From CAZSNT01 sp964607765 (GTDB lineage: Bacteria; Verrucomicrobiota; Lentisphaeria; Oligosphaerales; JABHEG01): DNA of 64,000 nucleotides. A model generated the notes under the pieces. The model saw only the letters and a program-made list of their open reading frames with translations, was not told the origin of the DNA and did no database searches. The translations under genes and the position numbers were made by a program. Shown here piece after piece: positions 8,670 through 17,615 of this stretch. How positions within the stretch are numbered: position 1 is the first letter of the stretch; each line of letters opens with the position of its first letter. The stretch is from the NCBI GenBank assembly GCA_964607765.1, contig CAZSNT010000036.1:1-64000 (forward strand). Reading direction: 5' to 3'.

Positions 8670-9395
8670 CGGTCGGTCTCCTTTTCTTTTCCTATTTCTT
8701 GCTTCCTGCATAGAATCCAGGGTGCATTCCGGGCGGGATGGCAAGTCCCTCTTCAGCGACCGATGCGGGGGCGCTGACGATCTTGGCGGACGTCTTAGCA
8801 GCGGGCGTGCCAAGTGGCTTTCAGCAGGCCGTGTGAGGGGGGGGACATCTGGCCTTCCCAGGTAGGGAGTCCGGGGGGGGAGAAAAAAGGACGTCGGCTT
8901 GTTGCAGAGCGGTGGGGCCCCACGCAAGAGAGCGCCCCTGACAACGCGGAGTCGAGCCGCGGCTACAGAAAATGTCGGCCCTTCCGAGCCAAGGCTCCTG
9001 CCATGCGGCGTATATCGTTGTACGACAGGANNNNNNNNNNNNNNNNNNNNNNNNNNNNNNNNNNNNNNNNNNNNNNNNNNNNNNNNNNNNNNNNNNNNNN
9101 NNNNNNNNNNNNNNNNNNNNNNNNNNNNNNTCACCCGGCTCAGGAGAGCCGGGCAACGGGGGTACGGCCACTCCGGCGTATATCGTTGTACGACAGGATC
9201 ACCCGGCTCAGGAGAGCCGGGCAACGGGGGTACGGCCACTCCGGCGTATATCGCTGTACGACAGGATTACCCGGCTCAGGAGAGCCGGGCAACGGGGGTA
9301 CGGCCACTACGGCGTATACCGTTGTACGACAGGATCACCCGGCTCTGGAGAGCCGGGCAACGGGGGCACGGCGGGGGGGAGCATGGAGCGGTCCG
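8670..9395. repeat. Intergenic 68-bp hairpin tandem array with gap
   Basis: From 9131 to about 9370 at least four units of 68 bases begin at 9131, 9199, 9267 and 9335. Each carries CCCGGCTC-AGGA-GAGCCGGG, an 8-bp stem with a 4-base loop, then a GTATATCGTTGTACGACAGG block. A partial unit at 9003-9030 shows that the array continues through the gap at 9031-9130. The stretch 8670-9000 is G-rich non-coding sequence with no feature recognised. ORFs crossing the array are repeat artefacts. Confidence 0.85.
9031..9130. other. Assembly gap of 100 N
   Basis: Exactly 100 unknown bases, the usual scaffold placeholder, inside the 68-bp repeat array. True length is unknown and probably reflects repeat collapse. 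Confidence 0.98.
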
Positions 9396-11330
9396 TCAGA
9401 GATTCTCGATGGGTACGGGCTCGACGGGACTGGCCAGGTCGAAGCCAAACGCGCGGGAGAGAAAATACAGCTCCGCTTCGAGGGCGCGTCGGATGGTTCG
9501 TGCCTGACGGAATCCGTGCTGCTCGCCTTCAAATTCCAGGTACGCCACGGGCAGGCCTTTGCGGCGCAGCGCCTCGACCATCATCTGTGCCTGGTTCGGG
9601 GGCACGACTTCGTCCTCGCTGCCCTGCAGGAAGATGACCGGGCAGGAGAGTCCATCCACGTGATGGATTGGCGACCGGTCAAGGTAAACATCGCGCGCCT
9701 CCGGATACGGTCCGATCAGGCGGTCGAGGTAGCGTGCCTCGAACTTGTGCGTTTCCTGGGCGAGGACCTCGCAGTCGCTGATCCCGTAGCGGCTGATGCC
9801 CGCAGCGAACACGTTGCGCATGGTCAACGCGGCAAGTGTGGTGTAGCCGCCCGCACTGCCGCCCGCGATCGCCATCCGTCCCGGGTCGACCAAGCCGCGT
9901 TCAGCCAGGTATGCGGCGCCGTTACAGCAGTCGTCCACATCCACGACACCCCACTGACCGTTCAGGCGCTCGCGGTAGCGTCGACCGTAGCCCGTGCTGC
10001 CGCCGTAGTTGACGTCGAGCACGGCGATGCCGCGGCTGGTCAGGTACTGAACCTTCAGGTTGAGCGCTGCTGACGCGGCCGCGGTCGGACCGCCGTGCAC
10101 CATGACCACGAGCGGTGGCAGTTCGTCGGCCGGTGCGCGGAACGCATCGTTGCGGGGCGCGTAGAACAGCGCGTGCGCCGTGCGCCCGTTCCCGGTCGGG
10201 AACTCGACAGGCGCGGCTGTGCTCAGGCAGGTCTCGGGGAACGAGACAGCGTCCGCGCGATGCCGTTCCCGACACTCGCCGGTGCGCAGGTCCAGGTGCA
10301 TCACTGCGGCCGACACGCTCGGCGAGCCGCCGATGAACAGGACGTCGTCCGTGCCGACGCAGACCGAATCGATAGTGTTGCAGGGCATGTCGATTGCGGA
10401 GATAGCACCGGTTTTCCGGTCGACCTCGCCGAGCTCGAACATGCCGTCCCGGGTGTAAGCGGCCAGCAACCGTCCCGACGGCGTGAACCCGTACAGCGGC
10501 CGGCCGAACACCCAGTGCGGCAGTGCGAACTCCGCAGCCAGTTCGCAGACAGGCTGCACCGCGCCGTCCTCGTATCGGTACAGGTTCCACCAGTCTGTGC
10601 GGTCCGACACGAAGTGGAGTGTGCCGTCGGGCGACCACTCGGGCTGCACAATGGCTTCGTCCGTGCCGCCCGCTATCCGGACTGCGTTCGCCATGCGTCC
10701 GGCATCATCGACGTCGCCGCGCCAGAGCTCGGCGGCGTCCCACGGCATGTTCGGGTGGTTCCAGGCGACCCAGGCGAGCTTCGTGCCGTCCGGGCTGAGG
10801 CGCGGCGCGGCGTAGAAGTCGCAGCCTGACACCAGCGTCTGCGGCGGCTTGTCACTTCGCGAGCAGGGGACACCGACGATGCTGTTCACGGGCTCACCCT
10901 CGCCCCGGTGATCCTCGCACACGGCCAGGACGCGTGAGCGTCGGCCGTCGAATTGCAGGTTGGCGAACCGCAGCCCCGGCTGGTCCGTGATCTGCCGCGG
11001 CGCCTCGCCGATTCCGACCGCGTACAGCTGCTGGTCGCTGTCGTTGCAGAACACGAAGCGGTCGCCGCACGCGCAGTAGGCGCCGCCGCCGTACTCGTGT
11101 ACCCGTGTTCGAACGTTGAACCCGGCAGGCACGACATCGGTCTTGACGCCCGCCTCGTCGAGACAGACGATGACGTTGCGTCCGCCTTCGTCGGGGCGTG
11201 ACTCGCAGCAGGTGACCTTGCCGGCCGCGAAGGCTGCGCCGCTCAGGCGCACCGACCCCGCCGCGATCTGCGCGGCTGAGATCGGCGACTGCCAGGAACC
11301 GTAGGGGGATTCGTGGATTGCTGGATTCAT
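9396..11330 (-). CDS. S9 family prolyl oligopeptidase-like peptidase
   Basis: The 644-residue protein has an N-terminal beta-propeller (WSPDGTLHFVSDRTDWWNLY, LSPDGTKLAWVAW) and a C-terminal alpha/beta hydrolase domain. The nucleophile motif GGSAGGY places Ser492. The acid is Asp573 in GSEDEVVPP and the His is His605 in EQHGFRQ, so the S9 catalytic triad is complete. It is closest in layout to the S9C acylaminoacyl-peptidase/dipeptidyl-peptidase group. No signal peptide is seen, so it probably trims peptides in the cytoplasm. The ATG at 11330 lacks a clear ribosome site. The first codons repeat an AATCC pattern that continues upstream into a short GAGTCA(C/T)T tandem repeat at 11355-11387, so a slightly later start is possible. 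Confidence 0.88.
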   Translation of the reverse strand: MNPAIHESPYGSWQSPISAAQIAAGSVRLSGAAFAAGKVTCCESRPDEGGRNVIVCLDEAGVKTDVVPAGFNVRTRVHEYGGGAYCACGDRFVFCNDSDQQLYAVGIGEAPRQITDQPGLRFANLQFDGRRSRVLAVCEDHRGEGEPVNSIVGVPCSRSDKPPQTLVSGCDFYAAPRLSPDGTKLAWVAWNHPNMPWDAAELWRGDVDDAGRMANAVRIAGGTDEAIVQPEWSPDGTLHFVSDRTDWWNLYRYEDGAVQPVCELAAEFALPHWVFGRPLYGFTPSGRLLAAYTRDGMFELGEVDRKTGAISAIDMPCNTIDSVCVGTDDVLFIGGSPSVSAAVMHLDLRTGECRERHRADAVSFPETCLSTAAPVEFPTGNGRTAHALFYAPRNDAFRAPADELPPLVVMVHGGPTAAASAALNLKVQYLTSRGIAVLDVNYGGSTGYGRRYRERLNGQWGVVDVDDCCNGAAYLAERGLVDPGRMAIAGGSAGGYTTLAALTMRNVFAAGISRYGISDCEVLAQETHKFEARYLDRLIGPYPEARDVYLDRSPIHHVDGLSCPVIFLQGSEDEVVPPNQAQMMVEALRRKGLPVAYLEFEGEQHGFRQARTIRRALEAELYFLSRAFGFDLASPVEPVPIENL

Positions 11331-11389
11331 GGATTGCTCGATTGCTGGACTGAGTCATTGAGTCACTGAGTCATTGAGTCACTGCCCCC

Positions 11390-12295
11390 TCACACCTTCG
11401 GGTTCGGCACGAACGCGCCGCCGCGACAGGTTTTGAGGTAGTTCAGGCCGCTCACCTGTCCGGTCATTTCGAGGTCGCCGCGGTATGCCGGGTCGTGCCA
11501 GCCCTCGATGTCGATCGAGCCTTTGAATCTGTTCTGGCGCAGGATGGTGATGATGTCGCGCCAGTTCGAGTCGCCGAACCCGGGCGTGCGATGGTGCACG
11601 TGGGGCTTGGGGCCGTGCACGCCGTAACGTTGGATCTGATCCCACATCACGGTCGCGTCCTTGCCGTGCACGTGCAGCACTTTCGGCGCCCACTCGCGCA
11701 GCTGTGCAATCGGGTCGATGAGGCTGACCATCTGGTGGCAGGGCTCCCACTCCAGGCCCAGGTTGTCGGTGGGCACGGCGTCGAACATCATCTTCCACGC
11801 CTCGGGATTGTGCGCGATATTGAAGTCGCCCGTCTTCCACGTGCCGCCCATGTCGCAGTTTTCGAATCCGATCTTCACGCCCTTGTCCGCGGCGCGGCTG
11901 GCGAGCTCGCCGAACACTTCCTTGAATCGCGGTATCGATTCGTTGATCGGCTTGCCCCTGACGCGGCCCGTGAAGCCGCAGACCAGGTTGGTGCCGAACA
12001 GGTGCGCTTTGTCGATGCAGGTTTTCCAGCCGTCGAGCGTTTCCTGGTCCAGCGGCTGGTTCTCGAGCGGGTTGCCGAACATGTCGAGTGCGCTGATGAT
12101 CGCGCCCGTGCCGTCGAGGACTTCGTTCACCTCGGCGGCGAGTCGGTCCATGTCCACATCGCCTATCTTCTGCCAGAACGTGATCTGGAAGCTCTCGAAG
12201 CCGTAGGGCAGGATTTGGCGGATGTACTCCGGCGCAGTCTGCTTGCCTTGGACGAGCGTGCCGATCCGGATGTCTTCTTTGCTGTAGTCGGGCAT
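11390..12295 (-). CDS. Sugar phosphate isomerase/epimerase-like TIM barrel
   Basis: The 301-residue protein fits the xylose-isomerase-like TIM-barrel (AP_endonuc_2) family, which covers sugar epimerases and inosose dehydratases. Metal-site style blocks are visible: GVKIGFENCDMGG, LGLEWEPCHQM, VLHVHGKDA and GSIDIEGWHDP. These give the Glu, Asp, His and Glu ligands expected on successive strands. The start at 12295 (MPDYSKEDIRIG) has an AAGGAA about 10 bases upstream, and a longer frame to 12331 is not favoured. The gene sits 59 bases downstream of nothing else on its strand except the large membrane protein gene, from which it is separated by a dispersed repeat. The S9 peptidase gene follows. 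Substrate is unknown. Confidence 0.8.
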   Translation of the reverse strand: MPDYSKEDIRIGTLVQGKQTAPEYIRQILPYGFESFQITFWQKIGDVDMDRLAAEVNEVLDGTGAIISALDMFGNPLENQPLDQETLDGWKTCIDKAHLFGTNLVCGFTGRVRGKPINESIPRFKEVFGELASRAADKGVKIGFENCDMGGTWKTGDFNIAHNPEAWKMMFDAVPTDNLGLEWEPCHQMVSLIDPIAQLREWAPKVLHVHGKDATVMWDQIQRYGVHGPKPHVHHRTPGFGDSNWRDIITILRQNRFKGSIDIEGWHDPAYRGDLEMTGQVSGLNYLKTCRGGAFVPNPKV

Positions 12296-12327
12296 GTGTG
12301 GCGTTCCTTGTCTGGTGGTGCTTCTAT

Positions 12328-12440
12328 CCAATGTTCAGTGTTTCCTGTGGTCCAGCAGGATTCAGGGCTCGGCCCGATTGCTGTCGGCAGTTGTCGATTG
12401 CATTCGGTTGCTGTCGAGTTTGATCTTCCGAGCTCAAAGG
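12328..12440. repeat. Dispersed repeat copy (family D, second block)
   Basis: This intergenic block contains ATGTTCAGTGTTTCC followed by CCCGATTGCTGTCGG and CGATTGCATTCGGTTGCTG. It matches the reverse complement of 42150-42229, including the spacing of the two TTGCTGTCG elements. It shows that the composite element near 42.2 kb is a mobile or repeatedly copied unit. No coding sequence was recognised. Confidence 0.65.
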
Positions 12441-12460
12441 GGTCTTGCTGTCAGGCAAGT

Positions 12461-14887
12461 TCAGCCCTGTCGTCTGGCGCGTGCGAGTACGGGGTAGAAA
12501 AGGACACGCGGCAGGATGAAGATGCAGACTGCCGCGAGGATGATATTGATTCCCGCCTTGCCGAGCAGCGCGACGTCGAAGCGGCCCATGATTGCCGCCG
12601 TGGAAATGACACCGACACAGAGCCAGCCGGTCAGGATATGGCGGATACGCGGCATGCACCAGCGCGCCAGCATCTGCGGGACGTTGAACACGAGATCGAA
12701 CACCCAGTGCTCCAGCAGTGCTCCTTTCTCGCCGAACACGGGTACGATGTGCACGGCGGACGTGGCCCAGCGGCTGGCCAGGAACCGGGCGAGGTGCGGG
12801 TAGGTGGTGGTCATCTGCAGCGGGAACGCGAGGTAGCCGATGTATTTGACGAACGACAGGGGCGCGGCCACAAGGTAGTCGCGTATGTTCCGTTCCCGGA
12901 CCATCAGGTACACGACGAACGCGCCGCGGCAGATCGAGCCGGGCGAGATGGGCAGGACCTGGAACAGCGCAACCACGGCGACGAACGCGGCAGCTGCTTC
13001 GGTCCAGGGGTATCGGTTAAGCAGCATCCAGACCACCACGCACGAGCCTACTGCCACACTCACAATCTGTGTCACGGGTAGCGTGGCGAAGTGTACGGCA
13101 AGGCACTTGAGGTATTTGACGATGAACGGATCGCGCACGCGTGCCGAAATGGCTGCGTGCTCGTCGGCTGTGAGCATGCCGTCGTCGCGGCCCTGTTCGA
13201 GCAGGTCCAGGAACCACTTCTCCCGGAACATCTCGTCGCGGAAGAAGATGACAATGAACCCGATGCAGAGCTTGAGCCGGTCCCACAGGAACCGCGGCTC
13301 GGTCACAGCCCGATGCACAATGGGCAGCAGTCCGAGAGCGGCGACGACCACACCGGCCACAGCCAGGACCAGCACATGATGCGCGTGCAGCCCGGGCCAG
13401 GCCCACCACCCGGCCAGGGCGCCGACTCCGGCCAAGGCGGTCGCGCCCAGTCCGGCACCCACGCCGCAGCACAGCAGCAGCAGCGCGCTTTGCAGCAGGT
13501 ACAGCAGCGGACGGGCACTGATGCGCCGTGCATGTGCCTCGCTCACACGCCCGGCACGGTGCCAGTCGATGAGTGCGTGACAGGCTTTTGCCTCCAGGGC
13601 GCGGTTGAAGTAGGCGACCGAGGTGAGGGCGGTGCGCAGGTGCCGGCGATACGCCGCGTTGCAGAGAACGCGCCGGAGCAGTCGCCCCACGACGGGCAAG
13701 GCCCCGAGCACGTAGAACATGGCGAACAGTGCGCCGGATCGTTGCAGGCGCGCTGCGGCTGCCTGGTCCACCAGATCGGCCGCGCGGTATCCCTCGATCA
13801 GGCCGGCTTTCACGCTCTGACGCAGCGCGCGATCGAACGGCAGGCGCCAGCCGTGGTGCGTGAGATCGGGCAGCGAGCGGCGGTAAGCCGTTTCCTGGCG
13901 CCGCAGTTCTTCGATGGCCGGCTGCAGATCGCCGAACGCTTCGGCATGCTGCGCAATGTACGCATCGCGTTTACGTGGGTTGCTGCGGTCGAACTGCACG
14001 AGCGCGCCGCGTCGGAACAGGCCGGCGAGGATCAGCTTCAGGTCCGCCGGGCTCATGGGCAGGAACGGCAGCAGCGCGAGACCGGCCCGGAAATCGATCG
14101 CGCAGTGCCCGTGTGCGTCGCCCTGTTCCGCCACATCGGTGCGCTTCAGCGCGTTCGGCTGACTCTTCATGGTCCACCACTCGTACTGGCGCGCCAGTTC
14201 CGCAGCGCCCATGTCGTGCAGCAGCTTGACCATGCGGGCCATGAACCGGCGTTTGGCGACATATTCTCGGCTTTGCGTTGCATCGAGCGGGACGTTGCGC
14301 CACCGGATTCGACGCGCGGGCGCATCGTCCACCTCCAGCAGCCAGGTTCGGCCCTCGATCCACTCGGTGATCTCGCCGAACGCGTTGAGTGTGCCGTCCC
14401 AGAACGAGGCGTACACGTTCTTGACGGCGGTCTCCGTGCCGAACTCGATACCGGCCGCGCGCCGGATCAGCTTCTGCCAGAGCAGCCCGGCGCGGCAAGC
14501 AGCAGCATTGACCTGGGCGCTGAACGGGCCTTGGAAGGCAAGCCAATAGATGAAGTTGCGGAAGCGCCGGGCCAGTTGACCGGGGGGAACGATGATCTTG
14601 ACGGCGTACAGGCTCCCGACCGCGAGGCCGGGTATGGGATCGCCGTCAAGGCCGTGCAGGTGCGTGAGGCGGCAGCGGTAGACTTGGCCGGCCAGGCCGG
14701 CGCCGAGGAATTTCTCGACACGCAGCTCGACGTCAGCTTCCACCGCAGGCAGGACGCCCTGCACACGCACGCGCAACGTCCGCCCCACCTGGTAGCGGGC
14801 TGGCCGGTGCCGGAACAGCAGGTCGTCGCCCTGCGTTCTGCGCTCGAGCTCGGCACAGAGCTCCGGCGAGTAGTCAGGGTTGCCCAT
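12461..14887 (-). CDS. Kinase-like multi-pass membrane protein, function unknown
   Basis: The 808-residue protein has a two-part design that I do not recognise as a named family. The N-terminal region carries a glycine-rich loop, GAGLAGQVY at residues 62-70, followed by YAVKII with Lys97, as in protein-kinase-like and AarF/ABC1 folds. CAIDFRAG around Asp265 could stand for the DFG segment. The usual HxDxxxxN catalytic loop is not obvious, so activity may be absent or altered. From about residue 400 onward there are roughly eight hydrophobic segments (for example LLYLLQSALLLLCCGVGAG and QIVSVAVGSCVVVWMLL). An ATG at 14887 has GGAGG 12 bases upstream. It stands alone in its unit, and the sugar isomerase-like gene follows after a repeat. 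Confidence 0.6.
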   Translation of the reverse strand: MGNPDYSPELCAELERRTQGDDLLFRHRPARYQVGRTLRVRVQGVLPAVEADVELRVEKFLGAGLAGQVYRCRLTHLHGLDGDPIPGLAVGSLYAVKIIVPPGQLARRFRNFIYWLAFQGPFSAQVNAAACRAGLLWQKLIRRAAGIEFGTETAVKNVYASFWDGTLNAFGEITEWIEGRTWLLEVDDAPARRIRWRNVPLDATQSREYVAKRRFMARMVKLLHDMGAAELARQYEWWTMKSQPNALKRTDVAEQGDAHGHCAIDFRAGLALLPFLPMSPADLKLILAGLFRRGALVQFDRSNPRKRDAYIAQHAEAFGDLQPAIEELRRQETAYRRSLPDLTHHGWRLPFDRALRQSVKAGLIEGYRAADLVDQAAAARLQRSGALFAMFYVLGALPVVGRLLRRVLCNAAYRRHLRTALTSVAYFNRALEAKACHALIDWHRAGRVSEAHARRISARPLLYLLQSALLLLCCGVGAGLGATALAGVGALAGWWAWPGLHAHHVLVLAVAGVVVAALGLLPIVHRAVTEPRFLWDRLKLCIGFIVIFFRDEMFREKWFLDLLEQGRDDGMLTADEHAAISARVRDPFIVKYLKCLAVHFATLPVTQIVSVAVGSCVVVWMLLNRYPWTEAAAAFVAVVALFQVLPISPGSICRGAFVVYLMVRERNIRDYLVAAPLSFVKYIGYLAFPLQMTTTYPHLARFLASRWATSAVHIVPVFGEKGALLEHWVFDLVFNVPQMLARWCMPRIRHILTGWLCVGVISTAAIMGRFDVALLGKAGINIILAAVCIFILPRVLFYPVLARARRQG

Positions 14888-15237
14888 GCCGGTGGTTATC
14901 CTCCGTTCAACGTCGGCTCACACCATACAATCTGCCCGACTTTTTGAAAGCCTGCCCACGGACTTCCTTCATGTTGTATAGTAGGGCTGATGCGTACAGT
15001 ACCGCAGTCGGGGCTGTCCCCATATCGTAGTCCGGCTCTTCTGGGCCGGGACGGATGGTCGACAGCCACGATACAGCCAAGGGCAAGACATCCGGCTCAG
15101 GAGAGCCGGGTTACGCTGGGCCGCCAGGCTAGGTTTGAGAACACGTGGCGGAGCGTTGGGGCGGTCCCGCGCGAGTTACTTGCCCCCAGTCAAGGGCGTG
15201 GCATTCGAGGTCGCGCCGAGGCAGGCAGCAGACTACG
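14888..15237. other. Divergent intergenic region with hairpin repeats
   Basis: This 350-base spacer separates the kinase-like membrane gene from the DUF4838 gene. It holds a CCGGCTC-AGGA-GAGCCGG hairpin at 15092-15109, the same core as in the 68-bp array at 9.1-9.4 kb. A degenerate relative lies near 15031-15052. No other gene was seen, and a promoter for either side could not be assigned with confidence. Confidence 0.6.
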
Positions 15238-17136
15238 ATGAGATGTGCCACACGACAGGTGCAGGCGGTCCCTATCCTGCTCGTTCTGTTCGCGGCCTTC
15301 CCCGCTTCCGCCCTGTTCAACGGGATGAACACCGTCGAGCTGGCGCGCGACGGCCGCACGCCTTACGTGATCGTTGAGGCGGAAGACGCCGTTGAGCCCG
15401 AGACGTTTGCCGCGCAGGAGCTCAGCGCGTACCTCACTCGCATTGTAGGGGCGCCGTTCTGTGTAGTGTCCGAGTCGGACGTGGCTGCGGACGTGCACGG
15501 GATTTACGTGGGACAGACCCGGTTTGCCGCGCGCAACGGCATCGATGTGAGCCGCCTGGGCGATGAAGAGTGGGAGCTGCGCACGATCGGGAGCGACATT
15601 GTCGTGGCCGGCGGCTGGCCGCGCGGTACGCTCTACGCGGCGTACGAATTCCTCGAACGCGCCGCGGGCGTTTACTGGCTGGACCCCGAAACCGAGGTGG
15701 TCCCTTCCGAGCCGCGCCTGCGTATCCCGAAGCTGGACCTGTGCGGTCGTCCCGCGTTCGACTATCGCTTCATCCAGACCGGGGCTGAGCAGCATCGCCC
15801 GGACCTGGCCTACGAAGATGGCCTGTTTCGTATCCGGAACAAAGCGAACGACGGGATCCCGCTCGCCCATCCCATTCGCGCCGGCTCGCCCGGCAAGCAC
15901 CACACGTTCGAGGTCTACGCGGCCGGCCTGGCGGCGACGCACCCCGAGTACTTTTCCCTGTCAGACAGCGGGCGCCGGGACGTGCCGGGCGCGCCGACGG
16001 GCGGGCAGCTGTGTTTGACCAACCAGGAGCTTCTCCTCCTGGTCATCGAGCGTTTGCGTGATTTCATCGCGCGGGATCGTGGCGTTGCCGCCGCCCGTGG
16101 CGAGCCCGTGCCACGCGTCTACGACATCAGTCCGAACCGCGACCCGGAGCGTCTGTGTCGTTGTTCCGTGTGCTGTCTGATCAGCGATTACGAGGAGTCT
16201 GAGAGCGGGCTGTTACTGGAGTTCGTGAACAGCGTGGCGGATGCTGTGCGCGACGATCACCCGAGCGTGCGGATCCGCGTGCTTGCGGAGTCCGCAACCC
16301 GGGACCCGCCCCGGACCGTCGTGCCCCGCCGTAACGTGGTGGTCTGCCTGCGCGACACGGCGGGCCGCGAGTACTTCAAGGCGTTGACTCATGCCTTGAA
16401 CAAGGAGGCGGCTGCGCGGCTGACACGCTGGTCCGAGATCGCGCCGCACTTGGCGGTGTGGGATGTTTGGGGGCCACTGTCGCCCGGGAGTTTTCCCACG
16501 CCTCACACCAACGTGTCGCTGCTCAAACCCGACCTGGAGCTGCTGCTCAGCCGCGGTGTCGAGTCGGTCCGGGCACAGTGCACGCAGCCCGAGACAGCCA
16601 GCTTCTTCGCCTTGAAACACTGGCTGGGATACAAACTGCTGCAAGCCCCGGGCCGCGCTGTCGACCCCCTTGTCGACGTGTTCATGGCCGGCTACTACGG
16701 CCGCGCCGCGCCGGCAATGCACAAGTACTTGCGGTACCTGGAAAAGCGCATCGCCAAGACACGGGAACGGATGGCGACTCGGACCGAGTCGGAGCGTGCG
16801 TACTTGCTCGACGTCGATTTTTACACCACGAGCCAGCGATATCTGGATCAAGCGGAGCTGGAGTGCAAGGCCGGCTCGCCGGAGCTGCTGCACGTGCGAC
16901 GGGAACGCATTCCGCTGGACTCCGCGCTGCACAACCTGTGGGATCGGCTGAGCGCGTCGTTGAAGCCGGGCAGGACACTGCCGTTCGACCGCGGCGCCAT
17001 CCTCATGCGTTACGAAGCGAACCGCTACGCCCAGGCGGAGTACTTCCGCAGCCACGCCACGCTCGCCGCATCCTGCAATGAGATCGCTGCCGAAGTGGAG
17101 CGGTTCCGTGAACTCATGGGGCCGGAACCGCGGTGA
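15238..17136 (+). CDS. Secreted DUF4838-family protein
   Basis: The 632-residue product has a signal peptide (hydrophobic VPILLVLFAAFPASA, cleavage near residue 25). A region resembling the N-terminal domain of alpha-glucuronidase-like proteins follows: FAAQELSAYLTRIVGAPF, then WPRGTLYAAYEFLERAAGVYWLDPE. The DUF4838 core comes next, with the marker VYDISPNRDPERLCRCSVC and a DVWGPLSP segment. These proteins are abundant in polysaccharide-degrading PVC and Bacteroidetes genomes and are thought to act on glycans, but no activity is established. I took the ATG at 15238 because it begins the signal peptide, although the ribosome site is weak. The frame upstream to 15145 has no coding character. 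Confidence 0.82.
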   Translation: MRCATRQVQAVPILLVLFAAFPASALFNGMNTVELARDGRTPYVIVEAEDAVEPETFAAQELSAYLTRIVGAPFCVVSESDVAADVHGIYVGQTRFAARNGIDVSRLGDEEWELRTIGSDIVVAGGWPRGTLYAAYEFLERAAGVYWLDPETEVVPSEPRLRIPKLDLCGRPAFDYRFIQTGAEQHRPDLAYEDGLFRIRNKANDGIPLAHPIRAGSPGKHHTFEVYAAGLAATHPEYFSLSDSGRRDVPGAPTGGQLCLTNQELLLLVIERLRDFIARDRGVAAARGEPVPRVYDISPNRDPERLCRCSVCCLISDYEESESGLLLEFVNSVADAVRDDHPSVRIRVLAESATRDPPRTVVPRRNVVVCLRDTAGREYFKALTHALNKEAAARLTRWSEIAPHLAVWDVWGPLSPGSFPTPHTNVSLLKPDLELLLSRGVESVRAQCTQPETASFFALKHWLGYKLLQAPGRAVDPLVDVFMAGYYGRAAPAMHKYLRYLEKRIAKTRERMATRTESERAYLLDVDFYTTSQRYLDQAELECKAGSPELLHVRRERIPLDSALHNLWDRLSASLKPGRTLPFDRGAILMRYEANRYAQAEYFRSHATLAASCNEIAAEVERFRELMGPEPR

Positions 17137-17615
17137 TCTTGCCGTGGGAATTCGGATAGAGGCGACGGCGGACCCCCAGTACCTTGCGTGAGAGCGGGGC
17201 TGGTCTGGCCCCCCAGTACCTTGCGTGAGAGTGGGGTCTGGTTCACCCACGACCTTGCGTGAGAGCGGGGCTGGGGTGGACCCCCACGACCTTGCGTCGT
17301 GGGTGAACGAGATCTGACCGGTCAGGCCAGTCGCACATTTCCCTCATTCGGCCTGCCCCGGCTCGGAGCCGGGGCAGGCCGAATGGGATGGGATATAGGG
17401 GAAGACGCCGCGGCCGTACCCGCGGTCTGGTTCACCCACGACGCAAGGTCGTGGGGGTCTCGGTCAGCGCTCCCGGGTGGGGGGCTGGTTCACCCACGAC
17501 GCAAGGTCGTGGGGGTCTCGGTCAGCGCTTCCGGGTGGTGGTCTGGTTCACCCACGACGCGAGGTCGTGGGGGATTCGGTCTGGCCCCCCGGTCGCGTGG
17601 GGGTCGGCTTTGGTC
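17137..17615. repeat. Intergenic block of dispersed hairpin repeats
   Basis: This 479-base spacer between convergent genes contains no gene. It carries GACCTTGCGT-type partial units at 17170-17270 and an inverted copy of the CCCACGAC/GTCGTGGG hairpin at 17283-17303. A 41-bp palindrome follows at 17345-17385. Three direct copies of the hairpin lie at 17435-17455, 17493-17513 and 17551-17571, giving a strict 58-bp period. The same hairpin core recurs at 36162-36182 and 58197-58355. Confidence 0.85.
17345..17385. repeat. 41-bp near-perfect palindrome
   Basis: Two perfect 20-base arms (17345-17364 and 17366-17385) flank a single G. The centre CCCCGGCTC-G-GAGCCGGGG resembles the CCGGCTC hairpin of the 9.1-kb array. 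It lies between convergent genes, so a bidirectional terminator role is possible, but there is no T tract. Confidence 0.9.

Noticed and set aside
4206..8777. Long forward-strand frames opposite the DUF11 gene
   Set aside because: They are antisense shadows of a high-GC repetitive gene, with Arg/Gly/Val-rich composition and no domain.
8670..9239. Extension of the DUF11 frame to 9239 through the gap
   Set aside because: It would read through unknown bases and the 68-bp repeats. The signal peptide and ribosome site at 8669 mark the true start.
9131..9370. Possible CRISPR array in the 68-bp repeats
   Set aside because: The entire 68 bases are repeated, so there are no variable spacers.
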